Made by a program: the position numbers and the translations under genes | Part shown: piece by piece, positions 16,313-25,043 of the stretch | Layout: every line of letters begins with the position of its first letter | How positions within the stretch are numbered: position 1 is the stretch's first letter | Notes under the pieces: model-generated | The model's input: the letters and a program-made list of their open reading frames with translations, nothing else | What the model was told of the DNA's origin: nothing | The model's database searches: none | Assembly: GCA_945622055.1 (NCBI GenBank) | Contig: CALZBV010000002.1 | Location: forward strand, 1-34,194 | Direction of reading: 5' to 3' | Source of the DNA: an uncultured Clostridia bacterium | Lineage (GTDB): Bacteria > Bacillota > Clostridia > Lachnospirales > Lachnospiraceae | Length of the DNA: 34,194 bases

Positions 16313-16344
16313 AAAAGCCCCGGGCAATGCGCCCGGGGCTTTTT
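16313..16344. terminator. Bidirectional terminator between mgtC-like and foldase genes
   Basis: GCCCCGGGC (16317-16325), loop AATGC, GCCCGGGGC (16331-16339), flanked by A4 and T5; it serves both convergent genes. Confidence 0.93.
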
Positions 16345-16367
16345 GCGGGAGAAACGAAGTATTCTCT

Positions 16368-17570
16368 TTATTCTGCAGTGTCTTCAGATGTTTTCTTATC
16401 CATGAACGTGAGCGTGTTCTTCGTATTGATAATCTTGTAGGAAGCGGTAAGCTCGTCCAGATACTTATTTACCGTAGCAGAGGTAAGTGTGTTCTTTACA
16501 GAGGTCTTTGTGGAATCTGCAAGGTAACGCTTCTCGAACTTGAGCACATAAACAACCTTCTGCTCGTCATCGGTGTAAACGATAGCTTCTCCGCTCTTTC
16601 TTTCCTCATCAAAAAGCCAGGTGCTGAAGCCTACGTAAGCATCGCTCGGAGTAAGGTCGGTAATGGTATCCAGGGACTTGTCCGTATCCGGGTCAGCGTA
16701 GTTCGTACGTTCTATCTCGGTTGCATAATCGACACAAAGCTCTTCGAAATCCTCTCCTGCCAAAACCTTGGCAAGCATCTCATTTGCACGAACCTCAGCC
16801 TTCTTTAATGCTTCTTCCACTTCGCTATCGGAAGCATCGTTCGGAAGCTCGGTATAGAATGGAAGGATACGGTAGTCAACCGAGGTGTATTTGATTTCGT
16901 TGTCATCGATTTCCTTCTGGACGTCTTCGTCAGAAGCTGCATATTTTTCCATAAGCTTGGAATAATATGCGGAAGAGGTAAGCTCGTCCTCGATGAAGCT
17001 CATAATGCGCGCTTCGGTAGCAGACTCACCATACAGACGCACCAGATAATCCTTTACGCTGCTGTTTGCAGACTCGGCGGTGGTTGCCAGATTCTCCTTG
17101 TAAAGCTTGAGAGTCTCTGAAATATCAACGGTCTCTCCCTTTGCCTTCATATCGGCAATCAGGGCACGGGTCTCTGCAATCGAGGTAACTGCCTGCTCGG
17201 CAAAATATTCCTCCCAGGTCAGTCCGGTGCTGGTGTCATAGATCTGAGTACTCAAATCCTGTGTGGTATCCAGACCGATGTACTGTAAAATACTTCCGTA
17301 GGTGGTCAGAAAATTGTTCATGACGCGGTTCTGATAATAATTGAACTCCAGTGCAGAAACCGGTTCATCATTTACACGGAAATATTCCTTGAGCCCTGCG
17401 CGTTTTCTGGAAAGCGGGATGAAAATCAACAGTGCGGCAATGATGAGAACAGACATTACGGCAATAACAATCGACACGATTTTATTTGCACGTTCCTGCT
17501 TTGCGGCAGCGAGTTTTTCCTTTTGACTGCGGCTGAGCGCTGTGTTATTCGTTTTTTCTTTTTGTTCCAT
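16368..17570 (-). CDS. Membrane-anchored SurA/PrsA-like foldase
   Basis: A 400-residue protein with a charged cytoplasmic start, one membrane helix (about 31-53) and a large outside domain rich in helices, of the SurA N-terminal plus parvulin type. A degenerate parvulin-like segment is at about 235-345 (VDYRILPFY... FEELCVDYATE... STWLFDEERKSGEAIVYTDDE). It probably helps secreted proteins fold; whether it still has peptidyl-prolyl isomerase activity is unclear. The ATG at 17570 has an unusually distant Shine-Dalgarno (see the site at 17581-17613). It is transcribed alone, divergent from the peptide ABC operon. Confidence 0.8.
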   Translation of the reverse strand: MEQKEKTNNTALSRSQKEKLAAAKQERANKIVSIVIAVMSVLIIAALLIFIPLSRKRAGLKEYFRVNDEPVSALEFNYYQNRVMNNFLTTYGSILQYIGLDTTQDLSTQIYDTSTGLTWEEYFAEQAVTSIAETRALIADMKAKGETVDISETLKLYKENLATTAESANSSVKDYLVRLYGESATEARIMSFIEDELTSSAYYSKLMEKYAASDEDVQKEIDDNEIKYTSVDYRILPFYTELPNDASDSEVEEALKKAEVRANEMLAKVLAGEDFEELCVDYATEIERTNYADPDTDKSLDTITDLTPSDAYVGFSTWLFDEERKSGEAIVYTDDEQKVVYVLKFEKRYLADSTKTSVKNTLTSATVNKYLDELTASYKIINTKNTLTFMDKKTSEDTAE

Positions 17571-17580
17571 GGTGCTTTGC

Positions 17581-17613
17581 TGCGAATCCGGTTCAGATTC
17601 GCAAAATCCTCCT
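17581..17613 (-). promoter_or_regulatory. Hairpin between a distant Shine-Dalgarno and the foldase start codon
   Basis: The only good ribosome site on this strand, AGGAGGA (17607-17613), lies 36 bases before the ATG. Between them, GATTCGCA and TGCGAATC (arms at 17596-17603 and 17581-17588) form an 8-bp hairpin with a 7-base loop. If formed, it shortens the effective spacing to about 13 bases. Confidence 0.6.
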
Positions 17614-17698
17614 TTTTTTATTCTGCAACCTATTCTACACTATTTTTGTTCAAGAATAAAGCACTTTTCGAAAAGATTCACAAAAAAAACAATTTTTC

Positions 17699-17727
17699 TT
17701 GCATTTTTGATAAGTATGGTATATGAT
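17699..17727 (+). promoter_or_regulatory. Sigma-A promoter of the peptide ABC operon
   Basis: TTGCAT (17699-17704), 17 bases, TATGAT (17722-17727); the first gene starts at 17781. Confidence 0.7.
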
Positions 17728-17780
17728 GTAAGCGTAAAAATTAAATAAGCGGAAGTTAATCCGCGAACGGAGGTAGTAAA

Positions 17781-19301
17781 ATGAAGAAACATGCAGTTTT
17801 GGTTGCGCTACTCCTTTCCCTCACCGCACTTTGTGCCTGCAATGGCGGCAAGACGGGGAAGAACGGTTCGGATTCGCGTTCCGCGGTAGTAGGAATAACA
17901 CAGGATTTAGACAGTCTTGACCCACACAAAGCAGTAGCGGCAGGAACCGATGAAGTCTTGTTCAACGTCTTTGAAGGCCTCGTAAAGCCTTCCGTGGACG
18001 GAACGTTAGTTCCTGCGGTGGCAGAAGACGTAGAGATTGCTCCGGATGGTATGAGCTATACGTTTACGCTTCGCGAAGGTGTGAAATTTCACAACGGAGC
18101 GGATGTTACTGCAGAGGATGTCGTATATTCGATTAAAAGATGCGCCGGTTTACTGTCTGACCCAGATCCTGAGGTCAAAGTGAGTTCGGCGCTTTCTGTT
18201 ATTTCGGCCGTGGAAAAGAAGAATGCCGGTACGGTAGTGATTACCCTGAAAGAGGCAAATACAGAGCTTCTTGGATTTTTAACCGTTGCAATCATTCCGG
18301 AGAATTATACGGAACAGAGTACAAAGCCGGTCGGTACCGGTCCGTACCGTTTTGTCAGCTACGAGCCGCTGACCAGCTTTGTGGTAGAACGGTTCCCGGA
18401 GTATTACGGAGAGACTCCGTATCTGGAAAAGGTAACCTTTAAAATCTGCGCAAGCAACGACGCAGCATTTATGGAGCTTCTGGCAGGAACGATCGATATC
18501 TTCCCGTATCTGACCGAGGAGCAGGCTTCCCAGCTTACGGATGAGTACAAGCTTGAGGTTGGTGCAAGCAACCTTGTCCAGGCAATGTTCTTAAACAATG
18601 AGTTTGCGCCGTTTACAAAACCTGAGGTTCGTCAGGCACTTTGCATGGCAGTGGACAAGCAGGAAATTCTGAACATTGTGGCAGGCGGCAAGGGAAACAT
18701 CATCGGAAGTAATATGTTCCCGAATTTCGGCGTTTATTACAACAAGGATATGGAAACATATTATACCTATCAGCCGGAGAAGGCAAAGGAGCTGCTCGCA
18801 AAGGCAGGCTATAACGAGAGCAATCCGTTGACCTTCACCATGAAGGTGCCGTCCAACTATGACTTCCATGTGGCAACGGCACAGGTCCTTGTTGAGCAGT
18901 ATAAGAAGATTGGCGTTGAGGTGAAGCTTCAGCTCATCGAGTGGCCGACCTGGCTGACGGACGTATACCGCGGAAGAGATTATGAGGCAACGATTGTCGG
19001 TCTGGATGCGGCACTCGCCCCGAGTGATGTTGTCAGACGGTATCGCTCGGATGCTTCCGGCAATTTTGTGAATTATAAGAGTGATGCGTATGACGCTTTG
19101 TTTGATAAGGCAAAGGCAAGCGTAAGCAATGAGGAAAAAATAACGTACTACAAGCAGCTTCAGGAGATGCTGACGAAGGATGCGGCAAGCGTATACCTTC
19201 AGGACCCGGCGAAGCTGGTTGCAGTCAATAAGAGATTTACCGGATATCGGTTCTATCCGGTGTATGTACTGGATATGGCCTCCATTCGTCCGGAAAAATA
19301 A
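17781..19301 (+). CDS. Peptide ABC transporter substrate-binding lipoprotein
   Basis: A 506-residue family 5 binding protein with a lipoprotein signal ending at Cys20 (LCAC). Family features are GITQDLDSLDPHKA near the start, LREGVKFHNGADVTAEDVVYSIKR (about residues 97-120), VGTGPYRFVSYEP, and EVRQALCMAVDKQEIL. The length is close to normal, so both lobes are present, in contrast to the copy at 14379. It delivers di- or oligopeptides, or possibly nickel, to the permeases that follow. The ribosome site is GGAGG. It is the first gene of a four-gene operon. Confidence 0.92.
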   Translation: MKKHAVLVALLLSLTALCACNGGKTGKNGSDSRSAVVGITQDLDSLDPHKAVAAGTDEVLFNVFEGLVKPSVDGTLVPAVAEDVEIAPDGMSYTFTLREGVKFHNGADVTAEDVVYSIKRCAGLLSDPDPEVKVSSALSVISAVEKKNAGTVVITLKEANTELLGFLTVAIIPENYTEQSTKPVGTGPYRFVSYEPLTSFVVERFPEYYGETPYLEKVTFKICASNDAAFMELLAGTIDIFPYLTEEQASQLTDEYKLEVGASNLVQAMFLNNEFAPFTKPEVRQALCMAVDKQEILNIVAGGKGNIIGSNMFPNFGVYYNKDMETYYTYQPEKAKELLAKAGYNESNPLTFTMKVPSNYDFHVATAQVLVEQYKKIGVEVKLQLIEWPTWLTDVYRGRDYEATIVGLDAALAPSDVVRRYRSDASGNFVNYKSDAYDALFDKAKASVSNEEKITYYKQLQEMLTKDAASVYLQDPAKLVAVNKRFTGYRFYPVYVLDMASIRPEK

Positions 19302-19328
19302 GACGTGTGGAGGAAAGGAGGGTCAAAA

Positions 19329-20270
19329 ATGCGATACTGGGTGAAAAAAACGGCGGCGTTGTTGGTTACACTTTTGGTTGCAGCATTTTTGACCTTTCTT
19401 GCGTTTGAGGTCATTCCGTCGGATGCTGCGATGACAAAGCTAGGATTGGATGCGACCGAGGAAGAAATACAGGCTCTCCGCGAGCAGCTGGGCCTGAATC
19501 GTCCGTTACCGCTCCGCTACCTGAGCTTTCTGGCAGATGCGGTACGTGGGGATTTTGGTAATTCCACGCAGTACGGACGCAGTGTGGGAGAGCTGCTTGG
19601 CGGACGAATGCCGGTTACTCTGGGACTGGCGTTTTATTCGTTCTTTCTGATTGTGGCAGTGTCGCTTCCGCTTGGTATTTTATCGGCAAGAAAGCACGGA
19701 AGCCACGGAAACGGTGGCTTTGCCCTGCTGACACAGCTGATGATGGCGGTTCCGCCGTTCTTTCTCGGTATGATTCTGACCCTGGTGTTTGGAATTATTT
19801 TTAAGGTGTTTACTCCCGGGGCGTATGTGCCGGCGGGGGAGGATTTCTTTGGATTTCTTGGTTTTATGCTTTTCCCTGCATTAAGCGTTGCGATTCCGAA
19901 AATCGGAATGACGGTGCGGTTTTTGCAGAATTCATTAAATGAACAATTGACGGCAGATTACGTACGTACCGCAAAAAGTAAGGGCTGTAATCGCCGCAGA
20001 GTGTTGTGGGGGCATGTGCTCCGCAACGCACTCGTTCCTGTGGTTACGTTTTTGTCGATGGTAATGGCAGAGATTCTGGCAGGAAGTATTGTTATCGAGC
20101 AGGTATTTAATTTATCCGGTGTGGGCCGCCTGCTTGCCGTTTCGATTTCCCACCGGGATTATCCGGTTGTGCGTGCCATTATTTTGTATGCAACAACGGT
20201 AGTTATTCTACTCAATTATCTTTCAGATATCGCATGTCGTATGTTAGATCCGAGAATTCGGCAGATTTAA
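19329..20270 (+). CDS. Peptide ABC transporter permease, DppB type
   Basis: A 313-residue inner-membrane permease with six predicted helices. The start at 19329 follows AAAGGAGGGT; an in-frame ATG lies 24 bases upstream but without a good site. Conserved parts are ALREQLGLNRPLPLRYLSFL and the EAA-type loop RTAKSKGCNRRRVLWGHVLRNALVPV, which contacts the ATPase, with LAGSIVIEQVFNLSGVGRL behind it. With the DppC-type permease it forms the pore. It begins 27 bases after the binding protein gene. Confidence 0.92.
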   Translation: MRYWVKKTAALLVTLLVAAFLTFLAFEVIPSDAAMTKLGLDATEEEIQALREQLGLNRPLPLRYLSFLADAVRGDFGNSTQYGRSVGELLGGRMPVTLGLAFYSFFLIVAVSLPLGILSARKHGSHGNGGFALLTQLMMAVPPFFLGMILTLVFGIIFKVFTPGAYVPAGEDFFGFLGFMLFPALSVAIPKIGMTVRFLQNSLNEQLTADYVRTAKSKGCNRRRVLWGHVLRNALVPVVTFLSMVMAEILAGSIVIEQVFNLSGVGRLLAVSISHRDYPVVRAIILYATTVVILLNYLSDIACRMLDPRIRQI

Positions 20271-20296
20271 GGAACCAAAGGAAAGGAGGCAGAACA

Positions 20297-21121
20297 ATGG
20301 AACACCTGAGATGGCTTCGTAAAGACGGAAAATGGAGAATCAATTTTATGATTGGTGCGGGACTGTTTCTGTTGGCAGCACTTCTTTCCGTGATTGGTTG
20401 TTTTTACACGCCGTATGACCCGAACGAAATGAATTCCGCAATGAAAAATGCTGCGCCCTCGTTTCAGCATTTGTTTGGAACGGACAGCTTTGGACGCGAT
20501 GTATTCAGCCGTGTGTTAAAGGGCTCCCGGACAACCTTCCTGGTTGGACTTGCGGTAGTGAGCATTGGTGCGGTCGGTGGAACGCTTGTCGGAGCATTTA
20601 CGGGTTATTTCGGAGGAAAACTGGATTTGATTCTGATGCGTGTGAACGATGCGCTTGCGGCGATTCCGAGTATATTGCTGGCACTTGTTTTCGTTGGTGC
20701 GTTTGGCAGCGGAACCCTCCAGCTGGTTCTGGCACTTGGTCTTTTGTTTATTCCGAGCTTTGCACGTGTGGTGCGAAGCGGTTTTTTAGTACAAAAAGAG
20801 TATGATTATGTGAAGAATGCACGCCTGATGGGAGCAGGGCAGCTCCGCATCATGTTTGTCCATATATTACCGAATACAAAAGGAAGCCTTTTGTCCGCAC
20901 TGGCCATCGGTTTCAATAATGCAGTATTATCGGAGGCTGCCATGAGCTATCTGAGCCTTGGCGTCCAGCCGCCGGAGCCGAGCCTGGGACGTATGCTTTC
21001 CGAGGCCCAGCCATACCTGATTCGTGCACCGTGGAGTGCGATTGCACCGGGGATGATGATTCTTGTGTGTGTGCTTGGTGTTGGTCTGATGAGTATCGAG
21101 GGAGGGGAAAAGCATGACTAA
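20297..21121 (+). CDS. Peptide ABC transporter permease, DppC type
   Basis: A 274-residue permease with an N-terminal helix and five further helices. Conserved parts are HLFGTDSFGRDVFSRVLKGSR near residue 55-75, the EAA-type loop VKNARLMGAGQLRIMFVHILPN, and EAAMSYLSLGVQPPEPSLGRML. The start is at 20297, after GAAAGGAGG, rather than the longer in-frame option overlapping the previous gene. Its end overlaps the ATPase gene by 8 bases, so translation is coupled. Confidence 0.92.
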   Translation: MEHLRWLRKDGKWRINFMIGAGLFLLAALLSVIGCFYTPYDPNEMNSAMKNAAPSFQHLFGTDSFGRDVFSRVLKGSRTTFLVGLAVVSIGAVGGTLVGAFTGYFGGKLDLILMRVNDALAAIPSILLALVFVGAFGSGTLQLVLALGLLFIPSFARVVRSGFLVQKEYDYVKNARLMGAGQLRIMFVHILPNTKGSLLSALAIGFNNAVLSEAAMSYLSLGVQPPEPSLGRMLSEAQPYLIRAPWSAIAPGMMILVCVLGVGLMSIEGGEKHD

Positions 21122-22745
21122 AGATGCAACGAAGGGGAAAAATTCCAAGGTGCTTTTGTCGGTTCGTGACTTATGTATTTCCTTTCCGCGCCCGGACCGA
21201 AGCAACAAAATGGTGGTGGACCATGTTTCGTTTACCCTTTCGGAAGGTGAAATACTCGGAGTTGCCGGCGAATCCGGTTCCGGGAAAAGTATGACAGCCC
21301 TTGCGGTTATGGGCCTTTTGCCGGAAAATGCGAAATATGAGGCTTCTGAGCTTAGCTTTTTGGGCCAGAGCCTTTTGTTTTCAAACAGAAAGAAAGAGGA
21401 AGAGGTGCGGTGCCGTCTGTCCGGAAGTGAGATGGCGATGATTTTCCAGGAACCGCTGACCTCCTTAAATCCGGTACAGACGATTGGCACGCAGATGGAG
21501 GAGCCACTGCTTTTGCATGCCGGGCAGGCGAAGGAAGCGAGAAGGGAATTGATATTGGAGGCGCTTGCAAGTGCAGGACTTCGGAACCCTTCGGAGCTTT
21601 TGAATCAGTATCCGCACCAGCTGTCCGGCGGTATGCGTCAGCGTGTCATGATTGCGATGGCACTAATCAACGGTCCGAAACTATTGATTGCCGATGAGCC
21701 TACTACGGCACTGGATGTTGTCATTGAACAGGAAATTGTGGAGCTGATCCGGACACTTGCCAAAGAGCGACAGCTTTCCGTAATATTTATTTCCCATAAT
21801 TTAAATGTGCTGCAAAAGCTTTGCGACCGTCTGATTGTAATGAAGGACGGAAAAATCGTGGAGGAGGGAAGCACGGAGCAGGTGTTTTCCACGCCGGTGC
21901 AGGACTATACGAAAAAACTGATGAGTGCGGTGGTAAGCGGGCCAAAGGAACGTGCAAAAGAAAACGCCGAGAAGGAAACGAAGGAAAGCACTGAAACAGA
22001 GGCAGTGCTTCGCATGGAGGAGCTTTCCGTGATTTTCCGGAAAAAGACATCGATGTTTCATGCACCATTATATAAAACTGCAGTGAACAAGGTGAGTCTT
22101 TCGGTAGGACGCGGGGAGATTTTCGGTATTGTTGGCGAGAGCGGCTGCGGAAAGTCTACCCTGCTAAAAACGATTGCGGGACTTCAGAAGGCATCGGACG
22201 GCACGCTGTCGGTTTCTCAGACGGAAGCGGGCGTTCAGATGGTATTTCAGGACCCATACACGAGCCTGAATCCAGCCAAAAAGGTTGGCTGGATTTTAGA
22301 GGAGCCGCTCCGTCTTCATACAAAGCTGACAAAGCAGGAACGCAAGGAGCGCGTGCTTTCGATGCTTGCGGAAACGGAGCTTTTACCGGAGATTGCCGGA
22401 CGGCATATTTCGGAGTTATCCGGCGGACAGCGGCAGCGTGTTGCGATTGCTGCAGCACTGATTTTAAATCCGGAGCTGGTGCTTTTGGATGAGCCAGTAT
22501 CGGCACTGGATGTTACCGTCCAGGCGCAGATTCTCGCACTTTTGCTGCGTCTTCAGAGAGAACACGGACTGACATATGTCTTTGTTTCACATGATATGGC
22601 CGTTGTACGAAAGCTATGTGATACGGTAATGGTGATGAAGGACGGACGAATGATTGAGTGTGGTCCGGCAGAGCAGGTTTTTCTGAATCCGAAGGAGGAC
22701 TATACCAAAAAGCTCATCGGGTCTGCGAAGGAAAGCGGAAAATAG
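21114..22745 (+). CDS. Fused double ATPase of the peptide ABC transporter (DppD-DppF type)
   Basis: A 543-residue protein holding two complete ABC ATPase domains. Domain 1 has Walker A GESGSGKS (52-59), signature LSGGMRQR (170-177) and Walker [13 protein letters not shown] (190-201). Domain 2 has Walker [10 protein letters not shown] (341-349), signature LSGGQRQRV (435-443) and Walker [13 protein letters not shown] (455-466). The linker (about 275-298) is Lys/Glu-rich. In most systems these are two genes, dppD and dppF; here they are one. Domain 2 is short between Walker A and the Q-loop, which is still present (VFQD, 377-380). It energizes the transporter from the cytoplasmic face. Confidence 0.94.
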   Translation: MTKDATKGKNSKVLLSVRDLCISFPRPDRSNKMVVDHVSFTLSEGEILGVAGESGSGKSMTALAVMGLLPENAKYEASELSFLGQSLLFSNRKKEEEVRCRLSGSEMAMIFQEPLTSLNPVQTIGTQMEEPLLLHAGQAKEARRELILEALASAGLRNPSELLNQYPHQLSGGMRQRVMIAMALINGPKLLIADEPTTALDVVIEQEIVELIRTLAKERQLSVIFISHNLNVLQKLCDRLIVMKDGKIVEEGSTEQVFSTPVQDYTKKLMSAVVSGPKERAKENAEKETKESTETEAVLRMEELSVIFRKKTSMFHAPLYKTAVNKVSLSVGRGEIFGIVGESGCGKSTLLKTIAGLQKASDGTLSVSQTEAGVQMVFQDPYTSLNPAKKVGWILEEPLRLHTKLTKQERKERVLSMLAETELLPEIAGRHISELSGGQRQRVAIAAALILNPELVLLDEPVSALDVTVQAQILALLLRLQREHGLTYVFVSHDMAVVRKLCDTVMVMKDGRMIECGPAEQVFLNPKEDYTKKLIGSAKESGK

Positions 22746-22791
22746 GGTTTGGGATACGTTGGCACGGAGCGGTGCGAATGACAGGAAGACA

Positions 22792-22849
22792 CCGAAAAGA
22801 AGAATTGTGAAAAAGCAGAACCGGAAAGAAGAATTGTGAAAAAGTAGTT
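22792..22849 (+). repeat. 29-bp tandem duplication before the dapA promoter
   Basis: Copies 22792-22820 and 22821-22849 share the core AAAGAAGAATTGTGAAAAAG and differ in only a few bases. The end of the second copy supplies the first two bases of the -35 box. Between the dpp stop (22745) and this point nothing else is seen. Confidence 0.75.
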
Positions 22850-22876
22850 GACAAGACATGCCTTCTGGTATATTCT
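22848..22876 (+). promoter_or_regulatory. Sigma-A promoter of the lysine riboswitch/dapA unit
   Basis: A perfect TTGACA (22848-22853), 17 bases, TATTCT (22871-22876). An alternative -10, TATATT at 22869-22874, is preceded by TGG but gives only 15-base spacing. Confidence 0.75.
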
Positions 22877-22896
22877 ATGAGTATAAATTGAATTTG

Positions 22897-23061
22897 TGGT
22901 AGAGGTGCATCGATTATCAGTACACTGTGGGATATGACAGGACATAGGTGAACACAGAGGAAAGGATGAGATGCCGAAGCGGCGGTTGCCTGGGAATCGT
23001 CTGCTGGGGCCGGGGTGAACAGCTCCGGGACTGTCATCATGTATTTGATGGAGGGCTACCG
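22897..23061 (+). ncRNA. Lysine riboswitch aptamer
   Basis: The sequence carries the conserved blocks of the L-box: AGAGGTGC near the 5' end, CAGTA, GATATGACAGG, GAGGAAAGGATGAGATGCCGAAG, GCTGGG, GACTGTCAT and GGAGGGCTACC. The closing helix P1 is GGTAG (22898-22902) with CTACC (23056-23060). The positions and order match the lysC/dapA leader class. Bound lysine would stabilize the aptamer and lead to the downstream terminator. It fits the dapA-dapB genes that follow. Confidence 0.9.
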
Positions 23062-23108
23062 GAGACATTACACACGGGTCGTGCGTGTGTACGCCAAAGG
23101 GCAGCTTC

Positions 23109-23138
23109 GGGACCATCATCGGATGGTCCCTTTCTTTT
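23109..23138 (+). terminator. Terminator of the lysine riboswitch
   Basis: GGGACCATC (23109-23117), loop ATCG, GATGGTCCC (23122-23130), then TTTCTTTT. It is the expression platform: high lysine favours it. An ACACACG/CGTGTGT dyad lies between the aptamer and this hairpin. Confidence 0.88.
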
Positions 23139-23164
23139 ACAGGAAATTATATGATTTCCTGTAA
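23137..23164. repeat. Perfect 11-bp inverted repeat, copy of a dispersed element
   Basis: TTACAGGAAAT (23137-23147), six-base loop, ATTTCCTGTAA (23154-23164). The core AGGAAAT/ATTTCCT and the following CGCACCGCAGGAATTGCAC...GCTTTTGG match the region at 4150-4217. Confidence 0.75.
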
Positions 23165-23239
23165 GCAGGACGCACCGCAGGAATTGCACTGCGAGTGCTT
23201 TTGGTACTTATTCATTCTTATTTCAGGGAGGTAAACATT

Positions 23240-24124
23240 ATGGCGATTTTTACAGGAGCAGGTGTTGCAATTGTTACACCGATGAAGGCAAACGGAGAGG
23301 TAAATTACGATAAGCTTGGCGAGATGATTGAGTTTCAGATTGCAGGAGGCACAGACGCAATCATCATTTGCGGAACGACCGGTGAGGCGTCCACATTAAG
23401 CCACGAGGAGCATTTAGAGTGCATCCGTTACACGACGGCAAAGGTTGCAAAGAGAATTCCGGTGGTTGCGGGAACCGGTTCCAACTGCACCGAGACTGCG
23501 ATTTATCTGTCAAAGGAAGCAGAGAAGGCAGGCGCGGACGGACTTTTACTGGTTACCCCGTACTACAACAAGGCTACCCAGAAGGGCCTGATTGCGCATT
23601 TTACGGAGACGGCCAAGTCGGTAAACATTCCGGCGATTCTTTACAATGTTCCAAGCCGTACCGGATGTAATCTTCTTCCGGCAACGGTTGCTTCCCTTGT
23701 AAAGAATGTTGATAACATTGTCGGCATCAAGGACGCAACCGGAAATATCAGCCAGACGATGCAGACGATGCAGCTTTGCCAGGGAGATATCGACCTGTAC
23801 TCCGGCAATGACGACCAGATTGTCCCGGTAATGGCAGCCGGTGGCATCGGAGTCATTTCCGTATTATCCAACATTGCCCCGAAGGAAACGCATGATATCT
23901 GTGCTAAGTTTGCTTCCGGAGACGCAAAGGGTGCCCTTGCGCTCCAGTTAAAGTACCTGAACCTGATTAACGCGCTGTTTTGTGAGGTCAATCCGATTCC
24001 GGTAAAGGCCGCTTTAAACCTGATGGGCAAGGAGGTTGGTCCGCTTCGCCTTCCGCTTACCGAGATGGAGGCTGTAAACAAGGAAAAGCTGGCAGAGGAA
24101 ATGAGAAAGGTTGGTCTTATCTAG
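23240..24124 (+). CDS. dapA: 4-hydroxy-tetrahydrodipicolinate synthase
   Basis: DapA condenses aspartate semialdehyde with pyruvate, the first committed step of lysine and diaminopimelate synthesis. The 294-residue length is standard. Key sites are GTTGEAST (45-52), the catalytic Tyr135 (LYNVPSRTG), and the Schiff-base Lys164 (GIKDATGN), with the pattern SGND...GGIGVISV behind it. The start is at 23240, after GGGAGGT, because MAIFTGAGVAIVTPM is the usual N-terminus; the frame also extends 45 bases upstream. It is first in an operon with dapB under the lysine riboswitch. Confidence 0.97.
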   Translation: MAIFTGAGVAIVTPMKANGEVNYDKLGEMIEFQIAGGTDAIIICGTTGEASTLSHEEHLECIRYTTAKVAKRIPVVAGTGSNCTETAIYLSKEAEKAGADGLLLVTPYYNKATQKGLIAHFTETAKSVNIPAILYNVPSRTGCNLLPATVASLVKNVDNIVGIKDATGNISQTMQTMQLCQGDIDLYSGNDDQIVPVMAAGGIGVISVLSNIAPKETHDICAKFASGDAKGALALQLKYLNLINALFCEVNPIPVKAALNLMGKEVGPLRLPLTEMEAVNKEKLAEEMRKVGLI

Positions 24125-24159
24125 TCAGCATTATGAGAAGATACCGTCAGGAGGAAAAT

Positions 24160-24927
24160 ATGGTACGAATTATTATGATAGGCTGCAATGGTAAAATGGG
24201 ACGTACGATTTCTGAGCTTGCAGCGGTTGATGAGCAGGTAAAGATTGTTGCCGGAATCGATCTGAATCCGGTTCAGTTATACGATTATCCGGTTTTTGTC
24301 AGTCCGGAGGAATGTGATGTGGAGGCAGATGTTTTGATTGACTTCTCCTCCACACAAAAGCTTACAGAGCGTCTTTGCATGGCAGTTGAGCGCAATATGC
24401 CGATTGTACTTTGTACGACGGGACTGAGCGAGGAGCAGTATGCCCAGGTAAAGGAAGCCTCCGGGAAGGTAGCGGTGCTTCGTTCCGCTAACATGTCTCT
24501 TGGTATTAACACGATTATGAAGCTTGTTGCTGCTGCAACGAAGGTGTTTGCTGCTGCCAACTTTGATATTGAAATCGTGGAAAAGCATCACAACCAGAAG
24601 GTGGATGCTCCGTCCGGAACTGCACTCGCGATTGCCGATGCAATCAATGAGGCTTTGAAGGAATCCCTGGAGGAGGAGTATGCATACAAGTTTGACCGTT
24701 CCCAGGAAAGAAAGAAGCGCGAAAAGAAGGAAATCGGTATTTCCGCAGTGCGCGGAGGAACAATTGTCGGGGAGCATGAGGTGATTTTTGCCGGTGCCGA
24801 TGAGGTGATTGAGATTCGCCATACGGCATATTCCAAGGCAATCTTTGGAAACGGTGCGCTTCAGGCTGCAAAGTACCTGGCAGGAAAGCCGGCCGGTATG
24901 TACAACATGAGCGATGTTATCGGTTAA
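24160..24927 (+). CDS. dapB: 4-hydroxy-tetrahydrodipicolinate reductase
   Basis: DapB reduces the DapA product with NAD(P)H, giving tetrahydrodipicolinate for lysine and peptidoglycan. The 255-residue protein has the nucleotide-binding GCNGKMG (8-14), DVLIDFSS, CTTGLSEEQ, and the catalytic EKHHNQKVDAPSGTA. The start is at 24160, after AGGAGG; MVRIIMIG is the expected N-terminus. It follows dapA by 35 bases, and a terminator lies downstream. Confidence 0.97.
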   Translation: MVRIIMIGCNGKMGRTISELAAVDEQVKIVAGIDLNPVQLYDYPVFVSPEECDVEADVLIDFSSTQKLTERLCMAVERNMPIVLCTTGLSEEQYAQVKEASGKVAVLRSANMSLGINTIMKLVAAATKVFAAANFDIEIVEKHHNQKVDAPSGTALAIADAINEALKESLEEEYAYKFDRSQERKKREKKEIGISAVRGGTIVGEHEVIFAGADEVIEIRHTAYSKAIFGNGALQAAKYLAGKPAGMYNMSDVIG

Positions 24928-24959
24928 AGAATGGTCCCATGGGTTTTAGTGTGGAAATG

Positions 24960-25001
24960 AAAAGAGCTAAGTCCGGCAAGCTGCAGGACTTAGCTCTTTT
25001 G
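24960..25001. terminator. Bidirectional terminator between dapB and the Ig-like gene
   Basis: AGAGCTAAGTCC (24963-24974) and GGACTTAGCTCT (24986-24997) form a 12-bp perfect stem with A-run before and T4 after, suited to both convergent genes. Confidence 0.92.
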
Positions 25002-25043
25002 TTGCGGAGACAAATGCCTCTACATAATTGTTCTGCGAAAGAT

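Noticed and set aside
22948-23154. 68-residue open frame overlapping the riboswitch
   Set aside because: It lies inside the lysine aptamer and the terminator; conserved RNA blocks explain the sequence.
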